DNA from: Streptomyces sp. NRRL F-525
GTDB taxonomy: Bacteria > Actinomycetota > Actinomycetes > Streptomycetales > Streptomycetaceae
NCBI RefSeq assembly: GCF_000716605.1
Contig: NZ_JNXE01000016.1
Location: 124,001 to 188,000 of the forward strand
Direction: 5' to 3'
Length of the DNA stretch: 64,000 nucleotides
Shown here piece after piece: positions 32,783 to 42,700 of this stretch. A program made the translations under genes and the position numbers. The stretch's first letter is position 1. Every line of letters begins with the position of its first letter. The notes beneath the pieces were generated by a model. That model was not told the origin of the DNA. It did no database searches and saw nothing but the letters and a program-made list of their open reading frames with translations.

Positions 32783-33438
32783 GCATCCGTATCGTCGTCG
32801 CCGACGACCACGAGATCGTCCGGTTCGGATACGCCGGAATCCTCGCCACCCAGGCCGACTTCACGGTCGTGGGCACGGCCCGCGACGGCGCCGAGGCGGT
32901 ACGCGTCTGCCGCGAGGAGTCGCCCGACGTGGTGCTGATGGACGTACGCATGCCGGTCATGGACGGCATCGAGGCCACCGCGCGACTCCAGAACGGCCCC
33001 GCGACACCAAGGGTGTTGGTGCTCACCACCTTCGACCTCGACGAGCATGTCTACGACGCGCTCGCGGCCGGTGCCAGCGGGTTCCTGCTCAAGGACGTGA
33101 CCGCGGAACGGCTCTTCGAGGCGGTACGGGTCGTGGCCGCGGGTGAGGCGCTGCTCGCGCCCGGGATCACGCGGCGGCTGATCGCGGAGTTCGCGCGGAT
33201 GCGGCCGAAGGCGCCCGCGCAGGGGAAGTTGGACGTCCTCACCCCGCGCGAGACCGACGTCCTGCGGCTGCTCGCGGAGGGGCTGTCCAACCCCGAGCTC
33301 GCCGAACGGCTGCACGTGGGCGAGGAGACCGTGAAGACACACGTCAGCCGGATCCTGTCGAAGCTGGGGCTGCGGGATCGTACGCAGGCCGTGGTGATGG
33401 CCTACGAGACGGGGCTCGTCGTGCCGAGGACCGGCTGA
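32779..33438 (+). CDS. NarL/LuxR-type response regulator
   Basis: 219 residues. The receiver domain has the acidic pair VADDHEIVRFG, phospho-Asp in DVVLMDVRMPVMDG near 54, and Lys in FLLKDVTAERLF. The C-terminal LuxR-type helix-turn-helix is LTPRETDVLRLLAEGLSNPELAERLHV. Partner of the kinase at 31592. The likely target is the divergent ABC exporter operon at 28253-31490 (inference from layout). The 3' end overlaps the convergent FUSC gene by 37 bases. Confidence 0.94.
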   Translation: MSIRIVVADDHEIVRFGYAGILATQADFTVVGTARDGAEAVRVCREESPDVVLMDVRMPVMDGIEATARLQNGPATPRVLVLTTFDLDEHVYDALAAGASGFLLKDVTAERLFEAVRVVAAGEALLAPGITRRLIAEFARMRPKAPAQGKLDVLTPRETDVLRLLAEGLSNPELAERLHVGEETVKTHVSRILSKLGLRDRTQAVVMAYETGLVVPRTG

Positions 33439-34469
33439 CGGCGGCGGACGCGCGGCACCGGCAGCAGCCACCACGCCGACGCCACCGACAACACCGCCCC
33501 GACCGCGATCCCTTCGAGCCGGGTGGGCAGCAGGCTCAGGGCGTCCTGGCCGAAGTAGCCGAGGAGGAGGGAGAGCGCGCAGGTCATTCCGGCGGCCCAG
33601 TAGGCGTAGTTGAGAGGGCGCAGCCACAACGCCACTGCCAGGACGGCGAACATGAGCGCCACGGCGGGGTCGCCGGTGAGTCCCGCCGCCGCGATACCCG
33701 CGGCCAGGAGCGTGCCGACGGTGGCTCCGGCCAGGCGTTCAATTCCCTTGCGTAGTACGTCGGTTCGGCCGCGGTTGCCGCTCGCGGCGACGTACGCGGT
33801 GAGGACGACCCACGGCCAGTGGTCGTCGAAGAACAGCCGCCCCAGGATGAACGCGGCGGCGATCCCGGCCGCCATCTGCAACGCCATACGGGTGCTGGGG
33901 CGGGGGTGGAGGCGGGAGCGGCGCGGGGGTTGTTCGGGGGCGGGTTCCGCGCGCCAGGGTCCGAAGCGGTCCCCGAGTCCCTGGACGAGCCAGACCCCGG
34001 CGCACGCCAGCGCCCCGACCAGCGCCGACCAGCCCCAAGTGACCAGCCCGCTCTGTGCCTTGGACGGCAGTGCGGGGCCGGGTACGACGAGGAGGGCCAC
34101 GAGCGGAAGCGCCAGCAGGGTGCCGGCCTTCGTGGCGGCGGGGCCGTAGCGGCGGATCCAGATGGCCAGCGTCATGCCCGCCGTGTAGACGGTGGCGCCG
34201 AGCACGTAGTGGGAGGCGAGGAGCCGGCCGACGAAGATCGAGGCGCCGGCCGTGACGGGCAGCAGGACGAGGGAGGTGAGCCTGCGGCGGGTGTCGGCGG
34301 TGCGCTGGCTGGAGGACAGGGTGAGGGTCAGGGCGACCGCGAGGACCAGCACGTCGGTGTGGAGTCCTTCGGCGCCCTCCAGCCAGAGGGCCATGCCCCA
34401 GCTGAGCAGTACGGCGGTCATCGTCAGAGCCGCTTCGTACGCGTTGCGTATGAGTTTCTCGGTCACCAT
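33402..34469 (-). CDS. FUSC-family inner membrane protein
   Basis: 355 residues, ATG at 34469. Two six-helix halves separated by a cytoplasmic Arg/Pro-rich loop (QPPRRSRLHPRPSTRMALQ), the FUSC-like repeat seen in aromatic-acid exporters. The second half holds FFDDHWPWVVLTAYVAASGNRGR, a block typical of the family. It may pump aromatic or fusaric-acid-like compounds. It is divergent from a MarR regulator 59 bases away, a usual drug/aromatic-acid efflux layout. GATAAC six bases before the ATG and no purine tract suggest a leaderless mRNA. Confidence 0.85.
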   Translation of the reverse strand: MVTEKLIRNAYEAALTMTAVLLSWGMALWLEGAEGLHTDVLVLAVALTLTLSSSQRTADTRRRLTSLVLLPVTAGASIFVGRLLASHYVLGATVYTAGMTLAIWIRRYGPAATKAGTLLALPLVALLVVPGPALPSKAQSGLVTWGWSALVGALACAGVWLVQGLGDRFGPWRAEPAPEQPPRRSRLHPRPSTRMALQMAAGIAAAFILGRLFFDDHWPWVVLTAYVAASGNRGRTDVLRKGIERLAGATVGTLLAAGIAAAGLTGDPAVALMFAVLAVALWLRPLNYAYWAAGMTCALSLLLGYFGQDALSLLPTRLEGIAVGAVLSVASAWWLLPVPRVRRRQPVLGTTSPVS

Positions 34470-34485
34470 CCCGAGGTTATCGGGC

Positions 34486-34517
34486 TGCGCAGACCCTGAA
34501 TAGTAAGCATCTGCGTA
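34486..34517. promoter_or_regulatory. Imperfect inverted repeat between the FUSC and MarR genes
   Basis: TGCGCAGA (34486-34493) and TCTGCGTA (34510-34517), 7 of 8 pairs, 16 bases apart, covering the divergent promoter region. The overlapping TACGAT (34516-34521) lies 7 bases before the MarR ATG and could be its -10. Candidate MarR operator. Confidence 0.4.
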
Positions 34518-34528
34518 CGATACCCGTC

Positions 34529-34972
34529 ATGGATCATCTCTCCGAGGCCGCCCGCATCCGTCGTGGCGTCGTACGGCTGAACCGGCGGCTACGGCAGGAG
34601 CGCGGCAACGAGGCCGGACTCACCCCGAACCAGCTGATCGTCCTCGGACACCTGCACCGGAACGGGTCGGCGACCCCCGGCGAGGTCGCTGCGGCCGAGC
34701 GGCAGCGGCCGCAGTCCCTGACCCGCGTCTTCGCCGAACTGGAGACGGAGGGGTTGATCGCGCGTGCGCCGGACCCGGCCGACCGGCGTCAGTCCGTCCT
34801 CACGCTCACGGCGCAGGGGCGGCGGGCGCTCGATCAGGACATGGCCGAGCGGGATGTGTGGCTGGCGGAGGCGTTGGCTTCGTTGAGTGCGACGGAGCGC
34901 GGCGTGCTGGAGCTGGCGTCGGCCTTGATGGAGCGGCTGGCGGACGCGGCCGGGGAGGCAGGAAAGGCCTGA
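34529..34972 (+). CDS. MarR-family transcriptional regulator
   Basis: 147 residues, ATG at 34529 with no purine-rich ribosome site, probably leaderless. Winged helix: LTPNQLIVLGHLHRNGSATPGEVAAAERQRPQ-type segment near 30-60 with the recognition helix. The wing follows (LIARAPDPADRRQSVLTLTAQGRRAL), then the dimerisation helices. Likely represses itself and the divergent FUSC exporter in response to a small aromatic ligand (inference from the MarR-exporter arrangement). Confidence 0.92.
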   Translation: MDHLSEAARIRRGVVRLNRRLRQERGNEAGLTPNQLIVLGHLHRNGSATPGEVAAAERQRPQSLTRVFAELETEGLIARAPDPADRRQSVLTLTAQGRRALDQDMAERDVWLAEALASLSATERGVLELASALMERLADAAGEAGKA

Positions 34973-35008
34973 GGGGCAGGGCTCAGCCGGAGGGGGGATG
35001 ATCGGCTT

Positions 35009-35383
35009 ATGCCCGTGCCCATTGACCCCCGCCCCTTGAACGCCTCCGAGCGAGCCGTACTGGAGCACATCCTCTCGGCCGACTTCTCCGGTGCCGCCGA
35101 GTTGTACGGCCAGCTGGACCGGACGGAGGTCGTGGCCCTCTGGGCGGCCGGGTCCGTGAGCGTCGACCTGCGGGTCAGGGAGCCGGTACAACGTGCGGCC
35201 ATGGCAGGCGAGTTGGTGCCCGTCGACGCCCACGTCCACGACCGGTCCGGCGACTACGTCGGCGAGCTGCTGGTGTGGACCGCCGAGGGCGCCACCCTGG
35301 CGGGCTTGGAGTACGCCTGGGTCACCGACGAGATGCCGAGTGCGCTGCCGTCCGTCGAACAGCTGCGGGTGACCGCGCGCTGA
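35009..35383 (+). CDS. Hypothetical protein (124 residues)
   Basis: ATG at 35009 with GGAGGGGGG about 13 bases upstream, 36 bases after the MarR gene and so perhaps cotranscribed. Soluble mixed alpha/beta protein: a helical start (LNASERAVLEHILSADFSGAAEL), then strands (VSVDLRV, HVHDRSGDYVGELLVWT) and a C-terminal SVEQLRVTAR. I do not recognise the family. The codon pattern is fully Streptomyces-like, so it is a real gene. Confidence 0.7.
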   Translation: MPVPIDPRPLNASERAVLEHILSADFSGAAELYGQLDRTEVVALWAAGSVSVDLRVREPVQRAAMAGELVPVDAHVHDRSGDYVGELLVWTAEGATLAGLEYAWVTDEMPSALPSVEQLRVTAR

Positions 35384-35398
35384 CCTTCGCGGCCGGGT

Positions 35399-36754
35399 TC
35401 AGAAGCCGCCGCCGAAGTCTCCGCCGCCACCGTCGCCGCCCCCGAAGTCCCCTCCACCGCCGTCGCCGAAGCCGCCGCCGAAGTCGTTCGGGTCGAAGTT
35501 CGCGCCCGAGACGTCGCCGCCGTCGTAGCCGCCGGTGCCGAAGTCGCCGTAGCCCGTGCCGTAGTCGGAGGCGTAGGACGGGGTGGACATCATGCTGCCG
35601 AGGAGTGTGCCGACGAGGAGGCCGGGGAGGAGGCCGCCGCCGAAGTAGCCGCCTGCCCAGGGGCCGTAGGCCGGGCCGGCGTCCCAGTACGGGCGGCGGC
35701 CGTAGTCGGTGTCGACCTCGCGGATCATCGGGTCGCGGCCGTCGGCGAGGCGGGCCTGGTCGGCCGCGCAGACCGGGACCTCGCGGGGCGCGCCGCCGGG
35801 CGGGGTCCAGGTGGCGTCGGCGACCGAGGGGCCGTGGCGCGGGTCGAAGAAGCACGGGGCCCGGCGTTCGGGCAGGGGGCGGCCCTCTCGGCGGGCGGCG
35901 AGTTGAGCCAGGGAGAAGCGGCCGTCCTCCAGGGCCTGGGTGACCGACCGGACGTCCTCGGGTTTCGTGGCCGCCGCCATGTACGACTTGGCCTGCTCGT
36001 AGGCGTCGAGGGCGCGTTCGTAGTCCGCGCGCATCGCGTCGTCGGCGCCGGGTTCGGCCGGGTGGAATTCGAGGCGGTCCAGTTCCTCGCCGAAGGCCGT
36101 GATGTCCTCGTCCACGACCACCCGCAGCCTGTCGAGCGCCGCGCGCTGTTCCTCCTCGCGGCGGCGACGGCTACGGCGCACGAGGGTGTACGCCCCCGCG
36201 CCGCCCGCCACCAGCACCCCGCCCGCGACGATCAGCGCCGTACCGGAGACTCCCCCGCCGCCGTCCGACGAGCCGCCCCAGGACGCCGGCGCCGAACCGC
36301 CCATGCTCGCGAGCGCGCGGTCGGTGAAGTCCGTGAGCTGGGTCTTCGTGTCCTCGCCCTGGACGCTGCTGACCAGGTTCTGCACGGCGGTGTTCGACAG
36401 GACGGAGGAATCGGCCCGGGCAGCGAACTGGTTCCCGACGCGGACCGCGTAGAGGCCGGTGATGCCGGTCGCGGTGCGGAGGGTCGTGAAGCTCGTCTTC
36501 GGGAAGTCGGCGGGGAGGACCACGACGAACACGGGCTTGTCGGCGTCCTTGATCCGCTTGGCCAGCGCGTCGGCGTCCGCCGTCGACAGCTGCCCGCTCG
36601 CCGCCGGGTCGACGTAGACCGGGCTCTTGCGCAACGCCTGCGCGATCGTCGAGACGCCGGTGTCCGCGGCGGCCGGGGACGCCATGGTCAGGGCCGCGAG
36701 CAGCAGGGCCAGCAGCAGCCCGGAGAGGCTTCGGATCCGTACGACGGCCTTCAT
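35399..36754 (-). CDS. Secreted/membrane TPM-like protein with glycine-rich tail
   Basis: 451 residues. Signal peptide (LSGLLLALLLAALTMASPAAA, cleaved after AAA). The roughly 130-residue domain that follows resembles the TPM/YgcG-type N-terminal domain. One TM helix near 170-190 (GTALIVAGGVLVAGGAGAYTLV) leads to a cytoplasmic Arg-rich helical region. The tail includes a short hydrophobic stretch and ends in repeated G-G-D-F-G-G units. In family members the tail helps localisation or processing. No partner in the operon. Convergent with the preceding hypothetical gene, 15 bases apart. Confidence 0.75.
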   Translation of the reverse strand: MKAVVRIRSLSGLLLALLLAALTMASPAAADTGVSTIAQALRKSPVYVDPAASGQLSTADADALAKRIKDADKPVFVVVLPADFPKTSFTTLRTATGITGLYAVRVGNQFAARADSSVLSNTAVQNLVSSVQGEDTKTQLTDFTDRALASMGGSAPASWGGSSDGGGGVSGTALIVAGGVLVAGGAGAYTLVRRSRRRREEEQRAALDRLRVVVDEDITAFGEELDRLEFHPAEPGADDAMRADYERALDAYEQAKSYMAAATKPEDVRSVTQALEDGRFSLAQLAARREGRPLPERRAPCFFDPRHGPSVADATWTPPGGAPREVPVCAADQARLADGRDPMIREVDTDYGRRPYWDAGPAYGPWAGGYFGGGLLPGLLVGTLLGSMMSTPSYASDYGTGYGDFGTGGYDGGDVSGANFDPNDFGGGFGDGGGGDFGGGDGGGGDFGGGF

Positions 36755-36794
36755 GATTCGACGCTACCGGAAGCCGGTCTCTTTGGTCGGCCCA

Positions 36795-36850
36795 CCCGCG
36801 TCCGCTCACCCGCGTCCGCTCACCCGCGTCCGCTCACCGGTGTCCGCTCA
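36795..36850. repeat. Four tandem 14-bp units
   Basis: Units starting at 36795, 36809 and 36823 are identical (CCCGCGTCCGCTCA). The fourth, 36837-36850, reads CCGGTGTCCGCTCA and includes the stop of the endonuclease-like gene. The array fills most of the gap between two minus-strand genes. Confidence 0.9.
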
Positions 36851-37840
36851 CCAGCTGACCCGCGCCGCCACCGGCAGGTGATCGCTCCCGGTCTCGGGCA
36901 GCACCCACGAACTCCGCGCCCGCACCCCCCGTACCAGAATCTGGTCGATGCGAGCGATCGGGAAGGCCGCGGGCCAGGTGAAGCCGAAGCCGTTCCCGGC
37001 CGTCTCCTGGGCCGAGGTCAGCCTCGACGTCAGGCCGTGGAACGCGCGGTCGTCCGTGGTGCCGTTCAGGTCGCCGAGCAGCACCACCCGCTGGTTCGGC
37101 TCGGCGGCGATCGCCTTGGCGAGCGCGCGGGCGCCGAAGTCACGGGAGTCCGTCCAGAAGCCCTGGCTGGGCATCACCCGCACGGAACCCAGGTGCGCCA
37201 CGTACACCGCCAGCGGCCCGTGAACCGTGGCCACCGTCGTGCGCAGCGCCCGGACCTCGGCCGCCGCCTCCGCCGCCGATGGGGGCGGCTTGGTCTTCGC
37301 CAGCGGCCCGACATCTCCCTGTACGACGTCGACGGCCCGCGTGTCCGACAGCGGCAGCCTGCTCCACAGCCCGACCGTGCCCCGCACCTCGTGGTACGGG
37401 TACGCCTTCGCGAGCCCCTTCTCGTACGCACCCCGGGCCTGGTCGGTCAGCTCCTCCAACGCCAGCAAGTCCGCGCCGGAGAGCGCCAGTTGGCGGGCGG
37501 TGCCGGACGGGTCCGAGTTGCCGGCGTCGACGTTGTGGCTGACGACGGTGAGGTCGCCGCCGGGGTGGGACTTGTCGGTGAGCAGCCCGCCGAAGAAGCT
37601 CAGCCACACCGTGACCGGCAGCACCAGCGCGACCACGGCGGAGGGGGACCGGCGCCACAGCGCCCCGGCCAGCAGCACCGGCACGTAGATGCCGAACCAC
37701 GGCAGGAGGCTCTCCGCCAGGCTGCCGACTCCCGCGAGGTCCGGGATCCGGGCGTGCAGCATCATCAGCAGGCCGAGCAGCAGGGCCAGCACCGCTAGCT
37801 CCGGGCGGCGTTTCCAGGGTTCGAGGGGAATCCGGGGCAT
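36848..37840 (-). CDS. Membrane-anchored endonuclease/exonuclease/phosphatase-fold protein
   Basis: 330 residues from ATG at 37840 (MPRIPLEPWKRRP), with GGGGTG just upstream. An upstream in-frame TTG at 37858 is less likely. Three hydrophobic segments occupy residues 10-95. The EEP domain follows: LTVVSHNVDAGN (catalytic Asn), LLALEELTD (metal Glu), YVAHLGSVRV, VVLLGDLNGTTDD (Asp/Asn pair) and a terminal GSDHLPVAARV (His). Substrates in the family range from DNA to phospholipids and phosphoinositides. The membrane anchor favours an extracytoplasmic phosphodiesterase. Confidence 0.85.
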   Translation of the reverse strand: MPRIPLEPWKRRPELAVLALLLGLLMMLHARIPDLAGVGSLAESLLPWFGIYVPVLLAGALWRRSPSAVVALVLPVTVWLSFFGGLLTDKSHPGGDLTVVSHNVDAGNSDPSGTARQLALSGADLLALEELTDQARGAYEKGLAKAYPYHEVRGTVGLWSRLPLSDTRAVDVVQGDVGPLAKTKPPPSAAEAAAEVRALRTTVATVHGPLAVYVAHLGSVRVMPSQGFWTDSRDFGARALAKAIAAEPNQRVVLLGDLNGTTDDRAFHGLTSRLTSAQETAGNGFGFTWPAAFPIARIDQILVRGVRARSSWVLPETGSDHLPVAARVSW

Positions 37841-37933
37841 CTTCACCCCGCCACTCAAGGCGGTCCGGTGTTGCCGGCCCGTATGGGGTTTTCGATACGC
37901 GGACGATATGGGCCGACTCCTACCATCGGACCC

Positions 37934-38629
37934 ATGCGTGTGCTGATCGTCGAGGACGAGCCCTACCTGGCGGAGGCCATCCGCGACGGTCTGCGCCTGG
38001 CCGCGATCGCCGCCGACATCGCGGGGGACGGGAACACCGCGCTGGAGCTGCTGAGCGTCAACGCCTACGACATCGCCGTCCTCGACCGCGACATCCCCGG
38101 CCCCTCCGGCGACGAGGTCGCCCGCCGCATCGTCGCGTCCGGCAGCGGGATGCCGATCCTCATGCTCACCGCCGCCGACCGACTCGACGACAAGACCAGC
38201 GGGTTCGAACTCGGCGCCGACGACTACCTAACGAAGCCTTTCGAACTCCAGGAACTCGCGCTCCGGCTCCGGGCGTTGGACCGCAGACGCGCCCACAACC
38301 GTCCGCCTGTACGGGAGTTGGCGGGCCTGCGCGTCGACCCGTTCCGCAGGGAGGTCTACCGGGACGGCCGCTATGTCGCCCTGACCAGAAAGCAGTTCGC
38401 CGTACTGGACGTCCTCGTCACCGCCGAGGGCGGTGTCGTCAGCGCCGAGGAACTCCTGGAGCGGGCCTGGGACGAGAACGCCGACCCGTTCACCAACGCC
38501 GTGCGCATCACCGTCTCGGCGCTGCGCAAGCGGCTCGGCGAACCCTGGATCATCGCCACGGTGCCGGGCGTCGGGTACCGGATCGACGCGCAGCCCGAGG
38601 CCGGACGCGATGGAGAAGACCGTGGATGA
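37934..38629 (+). CDS. OmpR-type response regulator
   Basis: 231 residues from ATG at 37934. TACCAT at 37921-37926 lies 7 bases before the ATG and no ribosome site is visible, so a leaderless mRNA is likely. Receiver: VEDEPYLAEAIRDGL, phospho-Asp in IAVLDRDIPGPSGDE near 51, LTAADRLDDK and YLTKPFELQEL (Lys). The winged-helix domain is LRVDPFRREVYRDGRYV to VPGVGYRID. Stop and kinase start overlap (ATGA). Confidence 0.93.
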   Translation: MRVLIVEDEPYLAEAIRDGLRLAAIAADIAGDGNTALELLSVNAYDIAVLDRDIPGPSGDEVARRIVASGSGMPILMLTAADRLDDKTSGFELGADDYLTKPFELQELALRLRALDRRRAHNRPPVRELAGLRVDPFRREVYRDGRYVALTRKQFAVLDVLVTAEGGVVSAEELLERAWDENADPFTNAVRITVSALRKRLGEPWIIATVPGVGYRIDAQPEAGRDGEDRG

Positions 38630-39735
38630 CGGAGACGGCCGTGGATAGGGCGCCCGGGATGAGCGTCCGTCTCAAACTCGCCCTCAGCTACGCCGGGTTC
38701 CTCATGGTGGCGGGTGCCCTGCTGCTCACGGCGGTGTGGGTGTTCCTCCTCCGCTACGTCCCCAACCGCGCGATGCTCATCAACCCCAACGACCGGCCCA
38801 CGGACGGGGTCTTCCCCATCCGCTCCGCCCTCCTGGAGGTCTTCGCGCCGCGGGCGGCCGCCGTCCTCGCGTTCCTGTTGCTGTTCGGCCTCGTGGGCGG
38901 GTGGATCCTCGCCGGGCGCATGCTCGCCCCGCTGACCCGCATCACGGAGGCCACCCGCACGGCCACGAACGGCTCGCTCTCCCACCGCATCCAACTCCCG
39001 GGCCGCACCGACGAGTTCCGCGAACTCGCCGACGCCTTCGACACGATGCTCGCCCGGCTCGAAGCCCACGTCACCGAACAGCGGCGCTTCGCGGCCAACG
39101 CCTCCCACGAACTGCGCACCCCGCTCGCGATCTCGAAGACCCTCCTCGACCTGGCCCGCGCCGACCCCGACCAGGACACCGGCGAGATCATCGACCGCCT
39201 CCACGCCGTCAACACCCGGGCGATCGACGCCACCGAGGCCCTGCTCCTGCTCAGCCGCGCCAACCAGTGGTCCATCACCCGCGAACCCGTCGACCTCTCC
39301 CTCCTCGCGGAAGAGGCGACCGAGACACTCCTCCCCCTCGCGGAGAAGCACGGCGTCACCATCGAGACAGACGGCGACATCACCCCCGCCCGCGGCTCCC
39401 AGGCCCTCCTGCTCCAACTCACCACGAACCTCGTGCAGAACGCGATCGTCCACAACCTCCCCGAGCAGGGCACCGTGTGGGTGACCACCGCCGTCGGCCC
39501 CAAGTCCGCCGTCCTCACGGTGGAGAACACCGGCGACCCGCTCACCCCGCACCAGGTCTCGACCCTCACCGAGCCGTTCCAGCGCGGCACCGAACGGCTC
39601 CACACCGACCACGCGGGAGTGGGCCTCGGCCTGGCGATCGTCAAGACCATCACCGGCGCCCACGACGGCACCCTCACCCTGACCCCGCGCCCTGACGGCG
39701 GCCTCCGCGTCACGGTGGAACTCCCCGCCAACTAG
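38626..39735 (+). CDS. Sensor histidine kinase (OmpR-partner type)
   Basis: 369 residues. TM1 at about 18-40 (LALSYAGFLMVAGALLLTAVW), a short external loop, TM2 at about 80-102, HAMP, then HisKA with RFAANASHELRTPLAISK (phospho-His near 167). HATPase_c follows (LTTNLVQNAIVHN, VENTGDPLT, HAGVGLGLAIVKTI). With so short an external loop it probably senses within or at the membrane. Partner of the regulator at 37934. The target genes are not obvious; the next gene cluster is the glycosidase pair. Confidence 0.94.
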   Translation: MTETAVDRAPGMSVRLKLALSYAGFLMVAGALLLTAVWVFLLRYVPNRAMLINPNDRPTDGVFPIRSALLEVFAPRAAAVLAFLLLFGLVGGWILAGRMLAPLTRITEATRTATNGSLSHRIQLPGRTDEFRELADAFDTMLARLEAHVTEQRRFAANASHELRTPLAISKTLLDLARADPDQDTGEIIDRLHAVNTRAIDATEALLLLSRANQWSITREPVDLSLLAEEATETLLPLAEKHGVTIETDGDITPARGSQALLLQLTTNLVQNAIVHNLPEQGTVWVTTAVGPKSAVLTVENTGDPLTPHQVSTLTEPFQRGTERLHTDHAGVGLGLAIVKTITGAHDGTLTLTPRPDGGLRVTVELPAN

Positions 39736-39773
39736 CCGCACCCCCCGTGCCGTTGAGGCCACAGGGGGTGCGG
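39736..39773. terminator. Bidirectional terminator between the kinase and GH3 genes
   Basis: 10-bp perfect stem CCGCACCCCC/GGGGGTGCGG (39736-39745 with 39764-39773), loop 18 bases, between convergent genes. Confidence 0.8.
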
Positions 39774-39792
39774 GGAGACCACGGAGCAGGTG

Positions 39793-42700
39793 CTACGCCG
39801 CCTTGTACGCCTCCTCCAACTTCTTCACAGCCGCCGCGTACTTGCCCGTCAGCAACAGGTGATCCGCGTCGGCGAACGGCTTCGACACCGCCGCCGTCAC
39901 GTTCTGGCCCACCTTCGCCTGCACGAGCAGCCGCGCCTTGGTGACGAGCGCCTTGCCGGTCGCCGCCGACCTGGCGTGCGCCGCCGCGGCCTCCAGCGTC
40001 TTCAGCGTGGCCGCGCCACCCGTCGGCGCCTTCGTCACCGTCGTCAGTCCCCAGCCGTACGGGAACTGCGGGTCGTACGACGTGTCACCCACGTTGATCG
40101 GCAGCTGGGCCTCCGACTTCGGCCAGGTGACCGGGAGTTGACCGGTGAAGGACCGCTTGCCGTAGAGCACGTCGGCCACACCGTCACCCTCGGTGCCGGG
40201 CAGCCAGGAGGCCACCAGGGCGTCGATCTTGGGGAGTCGGTCCCCGATCAGCTGCGGCCGCCCGGAGACGATCAGCACCGCGCACTTCATCGCCGCGCAC
40301 ACCTTGTCGACAGCTGCCTGGTCGGCCGGGGTGAGGGTCAGGTCGTTGCCATTGCCCACGTCACCGACGCCCTCGGCGTAAGGCGTCTCGCCGACGACGA
40401 CCACCCCCACGTCATAACCACTGGTCGAGGCGGACGCGTCCTTGGAGTACGTGACGTTCCCGCCGGCGTTCTTCATCCCCTGGAGGATCGTCGTGCCGGT
40501 GGTGTTCGTGCCGGACGCGCCCTGCCAGGTGATGGTCCAGCCGCCGGTCTGGTTGCCGAGGTCGTCGGCGTTGGAACCGGCGACGTAGACCTTCTGGTTC
40601 TTCTTCAACGGCAGGACGCCGCCCGCGTTCTTCAGCAGCACCTGCGACTCGGCCGCCGCCTGCCGCGCCACGGCCCGGTGTGAAGTCGAGCCGATCTTCG
40701 AGGCGTTGCTCGTGTCGGCGTACGGCTTCTCGAAGAGGCCGAGCTTGAACTTCTGGGTGAGGATGCGCGACACGGCGTCGTCGATCCGCTTCTCGGTGAC
40801 GTGGCCCGCCTTCACCTCGGCGATGAGCGTCGAGCTGAAGTCCTTGTAGCTGTACGGGACCATCATCATGTCGACGCCCGCGTTGACCGCCGTGTCGACG
40901 TGCGAGGCGTAGTCGCCGGGGAGTTGGTCGATGGCGTTCCAGTCGCTGATGACGAAGCCGTCGAAGCCCATGCGGTTCTTGAGGACGCCGTTGATCATGT
41001 CGGCGCGGGCGTGCATCTTCACCGGGCCGAGACCGTCGCCGACGATGTCGAGCGAGGAGTACGACGGCATGACCGTGCCGATGCCCCGGTCAACTGCCGT
41101 TTGGTACGGGGCGAGATGGATGGCTTCCAGCTGCTGCCGGGTGACCGTGGTGACGCCCTGGTCGATCGTGTACGTGCCCGTCGTGGACGAGCCGTACGCG
41201 GTGCCGCCGTCGCCGACGAAGTGCTTGGCGGTCGCCAGGACCTTGTCGTCGTCCTTCAACTGCTTGCCGTTCGCGGCGCCTTGGAGACCCTGGATCATCG
41301 TCTCCATCGACTGGACCAGTGCCGGGTCCTCGCCGAAGGACTCGTAGGAGCGGCCCCAGCGTTCGTCACGGGTGACGCAGAGGCAGGGGGCGAAGTCCCA
41401 CGGGACGCCGGTCGAGCGGACCTCGCTGGCCGTCACCGCGCCGGTCTTCTCGGCGAGTTGGGGGTCGCGGGTCGCGCCGATGCCGATGTTGTGCGGCATG
41501 ATCGTGGCGCCGGCCAGGTTGTTGTGGCCGTGCACCGCGTCGACGCCGTAGATCAGCGGGATCTGGAACCGCGTTGCCTGCGTGCGGAGTTGGAACGAGT
41601 CGATCATCTTCGCCCAGGCCGCCGCCGTGTTGGGCGTCGGGGTCGAGCCGCCGCCGGAGAGCAGGGAGCCGAGGTCGTAGGAGGCGATGTCGCTCGGTGT
41701 GCTCATCGCGCCGCGCTCGGCCTGGGTCATCTGCCCGGCCTTCTCCTCCAGCGACATGCGCTTGACGAGGTCGGCGACGCGCTTCTTGATGGGCAACTTG
41801 CTGTCCAGGTACGGCAGTCCGTGCGCGTCGACGACGACCTGCGGGTTCTCGGTCGGGGCCTTGGCGCCGGTGACCGTGAGCTTCAGCGGGATCGTCTCGG
41901 CGTTCTCGGCCGACTTGTCCTTGAGGGTGCGGACCTTGACCGTCTGGGTGGCGCCGGACGCGGTGCCCGCCGGGAAGGTGAGGGTGCCGGAGACCGGGGT
42001 GTAGTCCTTGCCGGAGGTGGCGGTGCCGCCGTCGGACGTGTAGGCGACGGTCACCGGGTCGTCGAGCGGGACGGCGCCGGTGGTGGAGACGGTGACCTTG
42101 ACCGCGGCCGTAGCGCCCTCCTTGACCGGGTAGACGGCCGAGTCGGTGGTGACGGAGGCGCGCAGGGACTGGTCGGCCTTGCCGTACAACTCGACGTCGT
42201 CCATGGCGAATTGGCCCTTGATGCCGACGGGGAGCGTGACCGCGTAGCCCCACATCTGGGTCAGGCCGAGGACGTGGTCGATGCCGCCGACGGGCTGGTA
42301 GTCCGTGCGGTAGACGAAGTTCGTGAACGGGATCTCGATCTGCTTCCAGCCCGTGAAGTCGTCCGTGAAGGACGTCGTCCACAGCTCGGAGGCCTCGCCG
42401 TTCGCGCCGCCGTCCTTGATCTCGAAGTTGGTGGCCTTGCCGGTGTTCTGGCCGTCCCACCAGAAGCGGATGCCCTGGTGGGCGGACCAGTCGTGGCCGG
42501 GTTCGGTCGCGGCGTAGTCGTGGGTGAAGCCGCCGTAGCCGCTGATGTCGTACGTGCCGGAAAGAACCTTCGCGCCCTCGGGGGCGTCCGGTCTCGCGGT
42601 CAGGGCGAGTTGGGGCGGGTCGTCGGTGTCACCGCCCCAGGTGAAGATGCCCTCGGCGGGCTGGCTCGCGAAGGGCACCTCGCCCTCGAAGCGGTCGACG

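Noticed and set aside
36795..36850. Tandem 14-bp units considered as a CRISPR-like array
   Set aside because: No spacers between units and no cas genes in the window.
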